A DNA stretch of 64,000 bases from Hanleya hanleyi (taxonomy: Eukaryota > Mollusca > Polyplacophora > Lepidopleurida > Hanleyidae), in NCBI GenBank assembly GCA_036873755.1, contig JAVTVY010039232.1, positions 1-64,000 of the forward strand. Reading direction: 5' to 3'. The notes under the pieces are model-generated. The model searched no databases. It was given only the letters and a program-made list of their open reading frames with translations, and had not been told where the DNA came from. Shown here in pieces: positions 19,301-27,738 of this stretch (its first letter is position 1; each line of letters begins with the position of its first letter). The position numbers and the translations under genes are program-made.

Positions 19301-21579
19301 CCTCCATTTTGATATGCATCACACTGTCTCCTCATAGCTGGAATCCTCGCACAAAAAAATTGGGACTCTAGATATTAAACTGTCCCAGATATTGACAGGA
19401 CAAGAACGAATGGAAACAACCATCACGTATAAAAAGAAAATTATATCGCTCAGAAGTCAGGTACCCTCATTGTGACAGCTTGACCTGGTGAGAATCGATT
19501 TTAAATAATTGGGTTCATTTCCAAAATCGGATGGAAGATCAAGGAATTAGAGCTGAAAGTATTTTTTAATAGTGCAAAAACAGCCACCATGGTCTGCCAT
19601 TTCATCAGTCCCTTTCAGTCAGTCAGTCAATATCAACCAATTAGGTGGAATGTTGACATAGTCAAGTCTGAATAGCTACATGTACTGACCACCCACTCTG
19701 CGATCTGATGGGCTGAAACTGGTGCTCATAGTCATATGTACATTGTACCTAGGTCTGTTTCCCTTTCACCAGTAGGTTAGTCAACAGCACCTAACAGCTT
19801 TATTCCGCTAGAGCTCGCCAAGTGAAATTCCATTGTCACATCTCTAAGAAACTGACCATGCATTTAAATCAGTGTCGCCGATCTACAATGTACTGCGATA
19901 CACTCTCTTGTACCGTACTACTGGCTGTATATTGATTTGAAGTCAAACTACATATACTATACTTTGAATGAACATTTCTAGATCGGCTACTGGCACCTAC
20001 ATGTAGGTGCAAAAAAATGACAATAAGAAAAGGAGGTTACTGACCACTTGCACTGTACCCATATGCAGGGGCAAACAGGCTGAGGCAAATATGTAGAAAT
20101 TTGATTTGACTAGGTTCGCGGAGATGATATCTGGCTGTCTGCATCACAGCTGCAAGTCCCGCTCCTGTGGGTATTTGTTTATCTGGTACATCTTCCACAA
20201 AAACATCACAAGAAAAAGTCAAAGGAATAAAATAGGCTGTCTGGATACAATATTGAGTTTTAGACCGGGGGCTCTTCAGTAATACAAACATCTTGTGGGT
20301 TATAGCTATGCAACAAACTTTTCCTCATCTTCACTGGAGAATTCAGTCGATCTTTCATTCAAGTTTCTTGCTCAGGCATTCATTTCACTGAAAAGCCCGC
20401 CATCTAGATTTATTATTGTACACGAAAGATGGACCTGAAAGTCATCGATAAACATAAAGTTTGGAATCCAGAACAAAAACAAAAAAACAGAAAAAAGCTC
20501 CATATCACATACGTAATAAACATCAAAAAAGGAATTTTACAATGAATAATAATTTTATCACTATGTGTTTAATTTTAGTGATTTATGTATTGACAATTGA
20601 AAAGAAATATTTCCTCAATTCATTTTATCAGGGGAAGGATGTTGATACATTTCCAGTGCAATGCCATCATATGACTTTATGCAACAATTGGATTGCTGGC
20701 CACATCATGACGTTAACAGCATTATACACTTTACATAAAGATGTATATCATTCATTAACCAATGTAATCTGTCTCGGTGAAGTCTGATGTTGAAGTTCTT
20801 GGATTGATCCTTACCTGAAAACCAACGTTATAGAACACAGACTTTTAGAACCATCATAGAATTGTCACCCCTAAACCAGTCACACTGTATATATTTCTCG
20901 TTTGACATCGATCATGTTTGTTTATTTCAGCATACTCCTTTGATGGTATGATCATATTTGGCTTACTGATCATCTGTACATGTGCTTACATGAGACGAGT
21001 GCCCAGATTAAAACAGTGGTTCCTCTCTGAGAAAAGGGGCTTTCTTGGGGTATTTTATAAAGGTAAGGGATTTGGGTTATTGTATCCAGCTCCCTCTGGG
21101 GTATCGGTATCTATTTCTAAAGGGCTTTCTAGGGTTCAGACCTTCGATATTTGGAGAAATATTTCTGGCAATGGGTGATTTGGCGTGTAATTTCAGTTTT
21201 CTTTGAATACATGTCAAGGTGTACAATACAATTTAGTAATATGTAAACGGTTCCATAATTGATACCACATGTTAATGTGTCAAGTCAACAATGCATAATT
21301 ATTTCACCCCCCACCGCTTCATCATGTTCCTGCAAAACAAAAGAAAGTTCATGAGAAAAGCTCTACTTCTCACCCCATCCCCACCTCACCCCAGGCCCAC
21401 CCCACCCACTTCAACACTTTGGTGAATGTTTCATGTCTTTTGATACATGTTGATCTATTGTTTTGCTAATAATGAAAGTTTCCTCGTCTGTTTCAGCTTC
21501 AGTCCTTGGAACAAGGTTACATGTAGCCATTGCCTTGATATGTGTGCTCATGGCTATATATATCTTGTTCCTGAAGTGA
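7314..21579 (+). CDS. TMEM167B: TMEM167B (protein Kish-B), three coding exons
   Basis: The spliced CDS joins 7314-7323, 20931-21062 and 21497-21579 (225 nt, 74 residues plus stop), exactly the length of vertebrate Kish-B. Recognisable segments are [20 protein letters not shown] and the C-terminal [20 protein letters not shown]. Kish proteins are small Golgi-associated membrane proteins of the secretory pathway. Two hydrophobic segments are visible, at about residues 9-24 and 54-73. Donors are GTAAGG at both introns and acceptors are TTTCAG. Phases are 1 and 1. Exon 1 codes only for M-T-N plus one base. It was chosen because ATGACGAATG followed by GTAAGG matches the family N-terminus and phase, but it is 13.6 kb upstream. 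That intron contains DIRS-A and other repeats. Exons 2 and 3 are near certain; exon 1 is likely. Confidence 0.85.
7865..8226. mobile_element. 362-bp MITE with TIR CRGACGATCTTC
   Basis: The first 40 or so bases (CGGACGATCTTCAAAAAACG onward, ending CCGCCATTTT) are repeated as an inverted complement at 8189-8226. The roughly 37-bp TIRs carry a few mismatches. No coding capacity is present. The target duplication is not obvious, so the superfamily is unknown. Each TIR carries an AAAATGGCGG core that resembles a YY1 site. Confidence 0.6.
8227..8952. other. No gene recognised (TMEM167B intron 1)
   Basis: Intronic sequence between the MITE and the 15-bp array. There are no conserved coding segments. 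An open frame runs rightward into the array in the same frame as its pentapeptide repeat, but lacks other support. Confidence 0.4.
8953..9066 (+). repeat. 15-bp tandem array GGACAAAACMCCAGC (left arm)
   Basis: About six copies of GGACAAAACACCAGC or GGACAAAACCCCAGT lie in tandem, one unit being expanded. The complementary strand carries GGGGTTTT every 15 bases. The same array appears inverted at 15975-16075, on the far side of DIRS-A. In the + frame it reads as a GQNPS-type pentapeptide repeat, also found in the right arm, but no larger protein is supported. Confidence 0.75.
9241..9417 (+). pseudogene. Coding-like fragment, unknown protein
   Basis: An open frame without its own ATG reads [20 protein letters not shown] and continues through [16 protein letters not shown] to a TAG at 9415-9417. 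Its composition is charged and helical, unlike the surrounding AT-rich DNA. It lies between the 15-bp array and the left end of DIRS-A. It may be the remnant of the element or gene into which DIRS-A inserted. I do not recognise the family. Confidence 0.3.
9480..9627 (+). repeat. DIRS-A left inverted terminal repeat
   Basis: It starts GTTATTTGCGCTGAAAACTT and is the inverted complement of 15711-15850 over most of its length (shared core TCACCTGATAGCATAGCTAC). Its outer 42 bases (9480-9521) are copied in inverse at 15558-15599, the left half of the internal complementary region. Confidence 0.9.
9776..12224 (+). CDS. DIRS-A ORF1, gag-like protein (one frame change)
   Basis: The ATG at 9776 opens a frame to 10180. 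A run of ten C at 10124-10133 then separates it from the frame that continues to the stop at 12224. A one-base slip there joins them into about 815 residues. The N-terminus has three CxxC pairs (about residues 10/13, 26/29 and 41/44), suggesting zinc binding. The middle is Pro/Gly/Arg-rich. A short charged helix [14 protein letters not shown] follows, and the C-terminus is very basic ([20 protein letters not shown]), fitting nucleic-acid binding. The position before RT fits DIRS gag. The GCTTCCGG motif recurs 12 times here in three codon phases. The frame change could be a sequencing error, a recent mutation or programmed slippage. Confidence 0.75.
10506..14105 (+). repeat. Dispersed nonamer GCTTCCGGT, at least 15 copies in DIRS-A coding region
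   Basis: GCTTCCGG plus one variable base (mostly T) starts at 10506, 10749, 10812, 10916, 11045, 11264, 11339, 11530, 11790, 12012, 12042, 12111, 12246, 12528 and 14097. CCTTCCGGT occurs at about 12303 and 12674. The inverse form CCGGAAGC occurs at about 11076, 11133 and 11895. Within ORF1 it is read as A-S-G (seven times), L-P-V/A (four times) and F-R (once), so the DNA or RNA string rather than the peptide is what repeats. Confidence 0.85.
12169..14355 (+). CDS. DIRS-A reverse transcriptase / RNase H polyprotein
   Basis: This 728-residue frame overlaps the end of gag by 56 bases. The RT core includes [30 protein letters not shown] and the catalytic Y-I-D-D at residues 251-254. RNase H follows with its acidic residues visible: D416 in FTDAS, E448 in NVLEFMAV, D473 in VATDN and D524 in LADSLSR. 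Downstream lies the segment containing [10 protein letters not shown] and [14 protein letters not shown], conserved after RNase H in DIRS elements. Some authors relate that region to a methyltransferase, but I cannot show a methyltransferase motif. No stops or frameshifts are seen, so the enzyme is potentially active. The whole frame is overlapped by the recombinase frame. Confidence 0.9.
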   Translation: MAIRSRVRGNLSSQRRIPDVSGRTGWLPVWREHRDITFPVPQQLDLPVGGRLQLFWRNWIRIGTEAWVIRTIRYGYRLLFDTLPPLTAHPLPSRIPLRTGHLSAIQSSVDKLIEKAAVIELPVSDTSPGFYSPVFLVPKKDTSDMRMVINLKCLNKDYLTPPPHFRMESFRSIRTVLGQGEWLTSLDLRDAYLHIPIHPGDRKYLRFMVGKRRFQIQVLPFGLSTSPWVFTRVFTPVAQFLHSLGIKYHFYIDDSLLRNACKEQLILDTQFVLRMLTSLGYIPHEEKSELIPSQRRKFLGVEYDTLRALAKPPEDRWLKITTKIPQFLKLSQARALHFAAIIGLLTSTQDVTPRGRLQLRPLMIYFNHQWVERQLNPWIPVTPLVKQCLQWWLDPLNVMPGVSLLPFRPSHHLFTDASMEGWGAHLESKSTSGLWTIEERSYHINVLEFMAVTHAIRTWVSVLTDKNLLVATDNTTVVSYINKQGGTRSPQLQSQAEIFFGLCWDNNISVLARHIPGVLNVLADSLSRRNQIIPTEWQLHPDILKQIAHVWEMPHIDLFATRRNNLLPLFMSPVPDPSAYAVDALSQDWSRMVAYAFPPPAILAKVLQKIREHMCVVYLIVPWWPARPWFPELLDLLVDVPRQLPVWHNLLRQPGTSTFHSQPGLFHYHVCKCSSSTSLRRDFQRRLGAEWHNQFDRPLPLYTTQSGQSSIFGVERGISIHPAPLSLK
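12243..15263 (+). CDS. DIRS-A tyrosine recombinase frame (YR domain about 14180-15263)
   Basis: The 1006-codon frame runs across the entire RT/RNase H region in another phase. Only its last third or so is a recognisable tyrosine recombinase. The N-terminal SAM-like helical part contains [20 protein letters not shown]. The catalytic residues are present: Arg about 808 in [11 protein letters not shown], the H-x-x-R box about 939-942 in [15 protein letters not shown], and the Tyr pair about 974-975 in FASYYLRD. The family joins the circular cDNA to the target. The first codon is GTG and the first ATG is at 12255; the true start is unknown, since the N-terminal 640 codons may not be translated. 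The catalytic set looks complete. Confidence 0.85.
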   Translation: MASGMAGTPRHNVSSSPATRPSGRGKAAVVLEELDKDRDGSVGHSNDQIRLSPIVRHASSLDCSSPSVSYTITNGSSISNTVLCGQADREGSCNRASGFGHVTRVLFAGLSGPQERHVRYAHGYKPKVPQQGLPHSTATLPHGVLPVYPDSTRTRGMADFPGFKGCIPAYPDTSGGQEVLEIHGRQTTLPNSSAPVRPVHFPLGVHTSVYTSGTIPAQSRYKVPLLYRRLPAKECLQGAVNPRHPVCLKDVDFSGIHPTRREIRADSFTKAQISGGGIRYATSSRQTPRRSMAKDNDEDTSVPQVISGQGFTLCCDNRPLDVNTGRNTKRAVAASSLNDLLQSSMGRKAVESVDTCNTASQTMPPMVAGSTQRYARCVPTSVSSVTSPVHGRIYGRMGSPPRVQVDIRVMDNRGTLVPYKRVGVYGSDTCHPHVGERIDRQEPAGCDGQHNSRVLYQQAGGDEISAITKPSGNLFRSVLGQQHIGVGQAHPGGTERLSGFAFTTESDNSHGVATSPRHTKTNSSCLGDATHRSVRHSAQQSTAPVHVAGPGSVGICSGRTIAGLVKDGSICVPSSSYPSEGTSEDPRTHVCRLPDCSVVASKAVVPGTTGSSGRCTKTASGMAQSTAPARNVDIPQPARTVPLPRVQVLKQHFTQAGFSAEVGRRMAQSIRPSSSAVYNSKWAIFDLWCGERDINPSCATIPEVAEFLLYLFRDRGLVPATVEGYRAAIAQPILLGTGINPSTDPNLSALIKSYKITGQSAVPKLPKWDLALVLRQLGEPPFEPIEAIELKYLSYKTSFLLALASAARVSELHALDKRNIRHSRNWSKVVLTTVPEFVAKNQALYDSISREFTIPALSDFLSSGLESDMLMCPVRALACYLNRTEEIRAGRRRLFIPFDPKAKQEISKNTISSWLKNTIRLAYSTATDRQAALVNVSGHEIRALAASWPLWTNRSVTDIMRACYWRSNTTFASYYLRDMTLACNDLYSIGPLVTAQRVSGGPRPAI
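15558..15655 (+). repeat. DIRS-A internal complementary region
   Basis: Bases 15558-15599 are the inverted complement of the left outer end (9480-9521). Bases 15600-15655 are the inverted complement of the right outer end (about 15826-15889). The region therefore spells the junction of the two ends, ...TTTTGTTATTTGCGC... on the complementary strand. In DIRS models it serves as the template for completing the ends during circle formation. Confidence 0.85.
15711..15889 (+). repeat. DIRS-A right inverted terminal repeat
   Basis: It is the inverted complement of 9487-9627, running from AACAAGAAGGAAGTAGAATT through GCAAAGAGTGGAAGTGAGGT. It ends in a T-rich tract at about 15873-15889. The tail beyond 15840 differs from the left ITR, as in DIRS elements whose two ends are non-identical. 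The exact last base is uncertain because of the poly(T). Confidence 0.85.
15975..16075 (-). repeat. 15-bp tandem array GGACAAAACCCCAGC (right arm, inverted)
   Basis: About six copies of GGGGTTTTGTCCGCT on the + strand are the inverted complement of the array at 8953-9066. The flanking - strand frame (16225 to 16080) reads [17 protein letters not shown] and continues into the same GQNPS pentapeptide frame as the left arm. The two arms probably belong to one older element that DIRS-A later interrupted. Confidence 0.75.
16200..17165. other. AT-rich intronic DNA, no gene
   Basis: Low-complexity AT-rich sequence (TMEM167B intron 1). Duplicated ATTATTATAGGCCCATATT strings lie near 16385-16445 and a C-run lies near 16531. 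No coding segment or RNA gene is seen. Confidence 0.5.
17743..17757 (+). promoter_or_regulatory. Estrogen-response-element-like palindrome AGGTCACTGTGACCC
   Basis: AGGTCA-CTG-TGACCC differs from the classic nuclear-receptor palindrome (AGGTCAnnnTGACCT) at one base. An identical 15-mer lies at 17861-17875, and weaker forms lie near 17978 and 18113. All are inside the AGGTCA-array repeat. Binding is a prediction from sequence only. Confidence 0.4.
17861..17875 (+). promoter_or_regulatory. Second ERE-like palindrome AGGTCACTGTGACCC
   Basis: This is the same 15-mer as at 17743, directly preceded by AGGTCAAAGGTCA, a DR1-type arrangement. Its occurrence in a tandem unit suggests copying of the site with the repeat rather than independent selection. 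Confidence 0.4.
19170..19436 (-). mobile_element. Partial inverted copy of the AGGTCA-array repeat
   Basis: Only the 5' part of the repeat is present, reversed, ending in CATCACGTATAAAAAG. It abuts copy 1 tail to tail at about 19168, which points to nested insertion or a rearrangement. Confidence 0.55.
19437..20930. other. TMEM167B intron 1, no additional gene recognised
   Basis: No conserved protein segment is seen. A - strand frame at 20037-20291 looks composition-wise plausible but has no recognisable homology and no clear exon boundaries. Confidence 0.4.
20931..21062 (+). CDS. TMEM167B: TMEM167B coding exon 2
   Basis: The acceptor is TTTATTTCAG ending at 20930 and the donor GTAAGG starts at 21063. 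The exon is 132 nt and encodes [20 protein letters not shown] and then [19 protein letters not shown], the diagnostic core of Kish-B with the first transmembrane segment. The closest alternative is Kish-A (TMEM167A), but VPRLK-W-LSEK and GVFYK are characteristic of Kish-B. Confidence 0.95.
21497..21579 (+). CDS. TMEM167B: TMEM167B coding exon 3 with stop
   Basis: The acceptor is TGTTTCAG ending at 21496. The exon encodes [20 protein letters not shown] followed by YILFLK and a TGA at 21577-21579. This is the second hydrophobic segment and the C-terminal lysine typical of the family. The phase joins exon 2 through a split alanine codon. Confidence 0.95.
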
Positions 21580-22960
21580 TCACGACTTCCACACCTCAGA
21601 TTATCTGTCTGTGAGATTCAACACATCCTGCTCATGTCATACATGTGGACCAATTACTGACCTGCTTTCATCGATGCATCCTCATGGTGGTACTGTGAGG
21701 AGTGTGGCTTTAAAGGGACATTCATATATTCATTGGGTGCATTATTTATGAACTCTCGGCGGGATGACTAACGTTTCATTGTAAATATTCATCCAGATAA
21801 TTCACAGCCTTGTACATGATCTCATCATGCCCATAGTGTAAACGTGTGTGTGTGTAAATATATATATTTTAGGCAAGGATGTCAGAAGGTGGTCGACATC
21901 CCTTTTTTTTTGGTCCCCTACTTCGATCAAACTGGCCTGAAATAGCCACCTACTTTCCATGTAATTTCTATACTTGAAACACTAAATGTCACTTCTTGTG
22001 TCCGTCTACTTCCATGGGTTCCACCTGCTACTTCAAAACTTAGTGACATCCCTGATAGGCCTATATTTAACGAAAGTATATGCCACATATCCTGTTTTGG
22101 CTAAAACAGATCTAGTTACACTGATTATATCCAGCACTTCTGCAATCTCTAATTCTCCTGTAGAAAGGGTTACATCATACATGTATTTGACCAATGAACA
22201 CAATTGTCTGTCATGATAGGTGCATGGGCATCACAGCATTTCTTAACATAATACTGGGCACTGAAAGGGGGTGGTTCACACCCAACAACCCCCCTCGCTA
22301 CACCTTTAGCAGGTCTCAATTTTTGTCTGTCAGACAATTTGTGGTGACTAATTGAACAGATTTTTGACTGTTCATCGCAGTGATACTCATTATTTCAATG
22401 AAGACTAAGTATAAAAAGAAAGCAATTATATTGCCAGAATATGTGCACCGATGATATTTCCTTCCCATATACAACTGGTTAGTGGTGGAACTTTACAGAA
22501 TTTGGGGTGAATGTATCAATTTAAATCACGTCTCACATGATGGTAATTATTATTCTATCTGTCCGGCACATCTGAACAGTTCGACCCATGAAGTTATGCA
22601 TGGAATGCAGCAGCGGTCTCGTCATTGAACATATATCTATATAGCAAAATGGTCAGATCTAGACAGTGTAATTTGATCTGGTTGTAATGATCAGGCACTT
22701 CTATTCGCTCATTCTGTTCTACTTTTCCCTATGTACATGGTGATGTTGATTTCTTATTTGTGACACAATATATTCTGTAATATTTCATTTCCCACCATAA
22801 ACTCAGGGGTGATAAAATTGTTTAGAAGATGAAGTTGACAAAATGACAGAAAACCATGTAGATAATAAATGCATCATTCTTCATTATATTATTGATTTGG
22901 TGGCTGATCAAATTCACTGGTATGACTGATGGAATTTTGTCTGACAAATAGACTCTATCG
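21580..22960 (+). other. TMEM167B 3' flank / probable 3' UTR
   Basis: There are no coding segments. The first AATAAA I note downstream in this stretch is at 22864-22869, so the 3' UTR could be long. A CA/TA microsatellite lies near 21845-21870. The end of the transcript cannot be fixed from sequence. Confidence 0.3.
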
Positions 22961-23301
22961 CAATTTTTTGCAACTGCGCAGCGTGTGCGCAGCTTTTCAT
23001 GAACTTCCTGTTTGTACCAAATCGGAAGTTTTTAACGTTGTAGAGAGATAGGCCGAGTGTTGGAAAACAGTTGATATTTTGTGCAACTGTACGTAAAATC
23101 ATTAAAAAATCTCCTGGACTACCGCAAGATGGGTGAAAGAATGGCTCCGGATATTTATTTACCCTGAACACAATTTAGTTCCACAGAAAAAGTACTTTTC
23201 CCGAGATATGACCCACTTTCAACCTGGTCAGAATGCGGCCGTTGGTACGAATGACCTTTCGTGACCTCGCTACGCAGACGCTGCGCAGTTGCAAAAAATT
23301 G
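22961..23301. mobile_element. 341-bp MITE with TIR CAATTTTTTGCAACTGCGCA
   Basis: The left end (CAATTTTTTGCAACTGCGCA, then GCGTGTGCGCAGC) is matched by its inverted complement at about 23269-23301, giving a TIR of about 33 bp with two mismatches. The TIR holds internal TGCGCA repeats. It has no coding capacity and no evident target duplication. Confidence 0.65.
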
Positions 23302-23343
23302 GAATGGCGATTTCGACTATTGGCGGTAATTGAATTATACTAG

Positions 23344-23400
23344 GTTGAGTGAGTGAGTCAATGATTTAACGTCGCTTTCAACATTCAGTCATATTGCGAT
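23344..23400 (-). repeat. SINE-type tail (GTTGAAAGCGACGTTAAATC ... ACTCACTC)
   Basis: The - strand reads GAATGTTGAAAGCGACGTTA followed by ATCATTGACTCACTCACTCA, the same tail as the SINE-like repeat at 47100-47412. Upstream SINE body is not recognisable here, so only a 3' fragment is supported. Confidence 0.5.
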
Positions 23401-23401
23401 G

Positions 23402-25238
23402 AACCAAATAAGCACCACCAAGCCAAGTTGCATTTTTGCTACTTCAAAGAAGAAATCTTTGAAGCCTCCATCCATCCTATAAAACATGGTGCATTTAATG
23501 ACAAGTGATATTACAGTGCTAGACATCACATTGTCAAGTTCCTGTTGCTTCTCCGCAAAATGCATTGAAGCACCAGGAACTTGGTTGACCAAATAATGCG
23601 AGTATTTACCATATGCAATGTTTATTGGATCTTCTTGGCTTCCTCATTGTCAGTCTAGCTAGAAATACATGTAACCTTCTGCTTCATGTGGTATTTCACT
23701 CCATACTTCAGTTGGCACATTTCTTGGTGAAATGGTAAGCCACTTAACTATTGAGTGTATTGTGGGTCTAGTTTAGTTCTCATATCTATGAGTGAGACAT
23801 TGAACAGGAGGATGGTGCTGTGGGGATGAGTATTGGGGACTGTCACACTTATCAATGCTTGTACATGTACTTATAATAGCTCTTAATATATTATAAAACT
23901 GTAATACATGTTTAAGTTCTTGCATCATGGATCAAATTAATGCATATACATGTACTGATATAACTGAAATACTATTCTAGCATCTAACAGCATATAGGTT
24001 ACAGCATCTCTATCTGACATTATAGTGTTTGACTAAATGGCAGAAAGCAGTCAACTTGCAGGGTTTGCGAATGTAAAATATAGCACGGTTTCACAATCAC
24101 TTTTCAGAGAGGAATCTCAATATGTCAGTGTGAGCTATTGGAACAGTAACGATTTGTCACTATGTCATCTACACAATTCTCTAGATATTCTTGAGGAATC
24201 ATTTGCCTAATTTTGTCAAAAGGGCATATCAGGGGGTTTTCAGTTAGGAGAAAAACAGGCACATGGAGGGGTTTTCTTAATAGTAGCAGGAAGGAGGCTA
24301 AATTCCCTGTCTGCTTACACATTTGAGCAAGCTTTTTGTAAAGAAATGGACATTATTTTTACCCTTAACATGCTAGTTTTCAAAAGGAGAGTTTGCCTGA
24401 ACTTTGTTAGCTTACAGCTAGCCAGGATGGAGAGCTCATTAGATCTTCTCTTATGTACATTGTATTTCTGGATAATATCCCGGGTTGAATTTTCCATGAA
24501 TCTTGGTGTGAGCTGCTCTTCCATAATATGAATACATAATAACCCTGGAGGTAATCAATGATGTACACAAATTAGTTTATTAAACTGAACACGAATTGTA
24601 CATGTATGTGTGATGAATCAAATGTAAGCTATAGATATGACTTGCATGTATGTTCAAGATATTGAAACCTATCCACACATTGTGATATGTATAAATTATT
24701 CTTTAACATGAACTGTATCCAATTAATATATTAACATCTGTTTATACTGTAAAATAGAATTACCTAACGGAGCGATAATTATCTGCACACAAGATCATAA
24801 CTGAAATGTTCTTTCATGATCAAATTCATGCACACAATCATGAGAATGTTACAAATTAAGCTCTCAGACATGCACATATTTTAATAAATATCCAATAACT
24901 TTTATTAGTTCATTTTCTAACAGTAGAATATATTGACCCTTCTACATGTAAGCCAAACACATTGTCTTCTGGTCAACATGTGACAAAAGAAATGGTCTGG
25001 TGATTTAAAGGGGAACCCAAATGTAAAACTTCTTTAGTAGGTATATTTCTGACAAGTTTTAACAATTCCTAATGGTTTCTGAGATATGGTTGGTGTCTGG
25101 AATTTATTTGGTACACAAGAAGGTAATAAGCTGGACAAATAAGGACATATTTTCTATTCTAAAATACAAATTCCATTAACATTGTGTTTCCAAGTTATTC
25201 TGTGACTTGGTTACCAATAATTTCAGAAATATGGTTTA
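23402..25238. other. No gene recognised
   Basis: AT-rich DNA with many short open frames and no recognisable protein. A - strand frame at 23389-23592 is open but unsupported. Confidence 0.4.
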
Positions 25239-25458
25239 TACGGTAATTCCCCTAATAATTCAATCACAGGAAGGTCACTTTTCAACTCTGTTATTCAAAC
25301 ACAGAGAAAGAGTAACATTTCTATTCTCCATTCAAACTGAAGAAAAGTCATATAATGACAAAATATGACACTTTGTAGCTAGTGCCATGAAGAATATTGC
25401 CAGATATAAGCCAGTTTGCTGCACTTCCTGTGGTCGAATTATATGGGGAATTACTGTA
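25239..25458. mobile_element. 220-bp MITE with TIR TACGGTAATTCCCC
   Basis: It starts TACGGTAATTCCCCTAATAA and ends with the inverted complement GGGGAATTACTGTA. TA at both edges fits a TA target duplication. The TIR is a close relative of the 3658-5139 element, so both belong to one TIR family. It has no coding capacity. Confidence 0.7.
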
Positions 25459-25997
25459 CCATAGCAACTGGTAACCAACTGTTTTATTCCATGAACTGAA
25501 GTGATTTTTTAATGACCTTTGCTACCTTATAATCAGTGATAAAGATTACATAACCAACACACTTTCCAAATAGAGGCCTTAGTAACCTGTTGCTATGGAA
25601 ATCGTAATCCTAGAAATAAGAATTTTCCAAAAACAAATAATTTACATAATGCTATAAATAAGCGATATAAGTTTAAAAGATATTAAATGAATTTAGTTCA
25701 TCTCGATTTCACTTTAGACTCGGATATCTCTGATATCTCTGATATCTCTGCAACTGTTTGGAGTATCTACATGCAGTAAACATGGTAAACAGGATCTCCC
25801 TTAGTATTAGGAGTGCTTCCTTCTCCTAAAAGTTAGCCCAACCATTCGAGTTCCCCGTAAAGATGCATATGTAGAGACATGCAAAGAATGTCTTGGTCCA
25901 AATGTCAAATGTTGCATTGCTCTCCGATGTCCACATGCCTGTTTCTAAATGTAATACCACTTGGCAGACATGAGTTTTTAGTTAAAATACTTTACCA

Positions 25998-27445
25998 ACA
26001 AGAGCCTGAGGGGCTTCAATATATGCCCGTATATCTGGAATTACACTGGTCCGAATTTTAATTTTGGCCTTGATCCTAATTGGTAGCTAGCAATCCAGAG
26101 GAAGGTCTACGATTTTGTGCTTATGAGAATGTAAAATATATCACATGTTATAATGAATGATAAAATGAAATGGGCTTAACTCTTGGTAACTAGGTGACCT
26201 TGAAACAAGAGCTGAGAGGTCACATATCCCACAATGAAATCGACAATAGTCAAACTCAAGAAAATAGTAGTTTTCTTTCAAATGGATTCCTTTCAGGTGG
26301 GAAAAATTTTCATGAAGGAAGAAAAATGTGAAGAAAGTCAATGAAGTAAACCTTTGTTCTTCGAGTTAATAAACAGGTAATTTAAAGTTCATAAAGGACC
26401 CCTCTCGTCATTAAATTAGTAAATGTATGTTTTTTTATTTAACAACAGTTTAACTGAATGTAGCGGTTTCTCACATGTATCAAACATGGGAAACAACTCC
26501 ACAGGACAAATGCCATACACATGTGGGGGAGACAACTTTGAATATTCCAACCTAACATATAATCAGCTGAACTTGGTTCAGTTTTCGGGGACTGCAACCT
26601 TGACCTTTGACAAATTGATCTCAAAATGAATATGGCTCCTCTTTGCCATGCCAGTAAAGGTATACCCAAAGTTTGGTCCCAATCCATACCTTGAAACTAG
26701 AGATATCGCATGGACAACAAATGTTAATGGATGAATGGACAGAACGCAACATTGCATTACACGACCTGGTCTTCAAAAGGCATATGGAAATGTGACTTTT
26801 TATGATTTCTTGATTTTGGGGTCACAGTGACCTTGACCGTTAACTCACATATTGGTATGTAACACGTCCTGTCCCTCTAATGTATCTACTGGCACCAAAA
26901 AAAAAGTTATTTTTAAAACTTTCCAGATTTAAGACCTCGACTTAATTTTTGGTATGCAACACTTCATTTCCCCCTATTGAATCAATACTCACAAAAAAAA
27001 AAAAAATTTAACGGTTTCCTTATTTTTCGGTCAGACCTCTGACCTTGACCTACATTTGGTATGCAACACATCCTTCTCCCTACAGCATCCACTCACCAAA
27101 AATTAGAACTGTAGATAGAAAACTATCAATGATAATGGTTTTCTGATTTTTAGGCAACAGTGACCTTTGACCTCAACCTCAATTTTGGAATGCGACACAT
27201 CGTGTATCATGTTCACAGATATAGACCGGAGACACGAACACTTCAGTGATTTCCTGTTTTTCAGGCCAGTGACCTTTGACCTCGACCTTCATTTTGGTAT
27301 GCGACACATCGTCTCCCCGAAGGGTATCCACTCACCACAAATTGGAACTGTGGATAGAAAACTGTCCCAGATACAGACCGAACACGAAGATGGAAACCGC
27401 CATCACCTAACTAGCTAATACATCCGCCTTTTTGGCGGGCGTATA
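25998..27445 (-). mobile_element. AGGTCA-array repeat, copy 2 (inverted)
   Basis: Reading the - strand, it begins TATACGCCCGCCAAAAAGGC at 27445 and ends with the TATATTGAAGCCCCT-type tail at about 25998. It carries the same GTGACCTTTGACCT clusters as copy 1, in inverse, and shares the roughly 450-bp 3' section found at 18720-19160. It is shorter than copy 1 in the tandem part. Confidence 0.75.
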
Positions 27446-27738
27446 AAAAAAGGATGACTCGCACGTTGTCCAGCAAGAACAAACACACTTTCACCAAACA
27501 GATTTATGCTTTTCAGACACCGGTGCAGAAAAGAGAGATTAAAATATGTGCGGTTGAACCCACCAATGGCGGCGGAGTACTAAAGAGCCAATTAGAATCG
27601 TTTGTGATGTATATTACCATTTACAGTAATGGTAGCCAAGTGATCTCTAATTTCTAAACATTTGACATATCATACTATGCCTATTGCTTCACTATATATA
27701 TAGTCTTTCAGTCATAGGTCCTAAATTCTGGTATTTGA

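Noticed and set aside
20037..20291. - strand 84-codon frame with [15 protein letters not shown]
   Set aside because: Protein-like composition, but no recognised family, and the frame has no convincing splice borders.
23389..23592. - strand 67-codon frame ending in a hydrophobic segment
   Set aside because: Overlaps a SINE tail and has no homology I recognise; likely chance.
27454..27657. + strand frame with TPVQKREIKICAVEPTNGGG after a possible acceptor
   Set aside because: No partner exon, no family recognised, and it abuts a repeat end.
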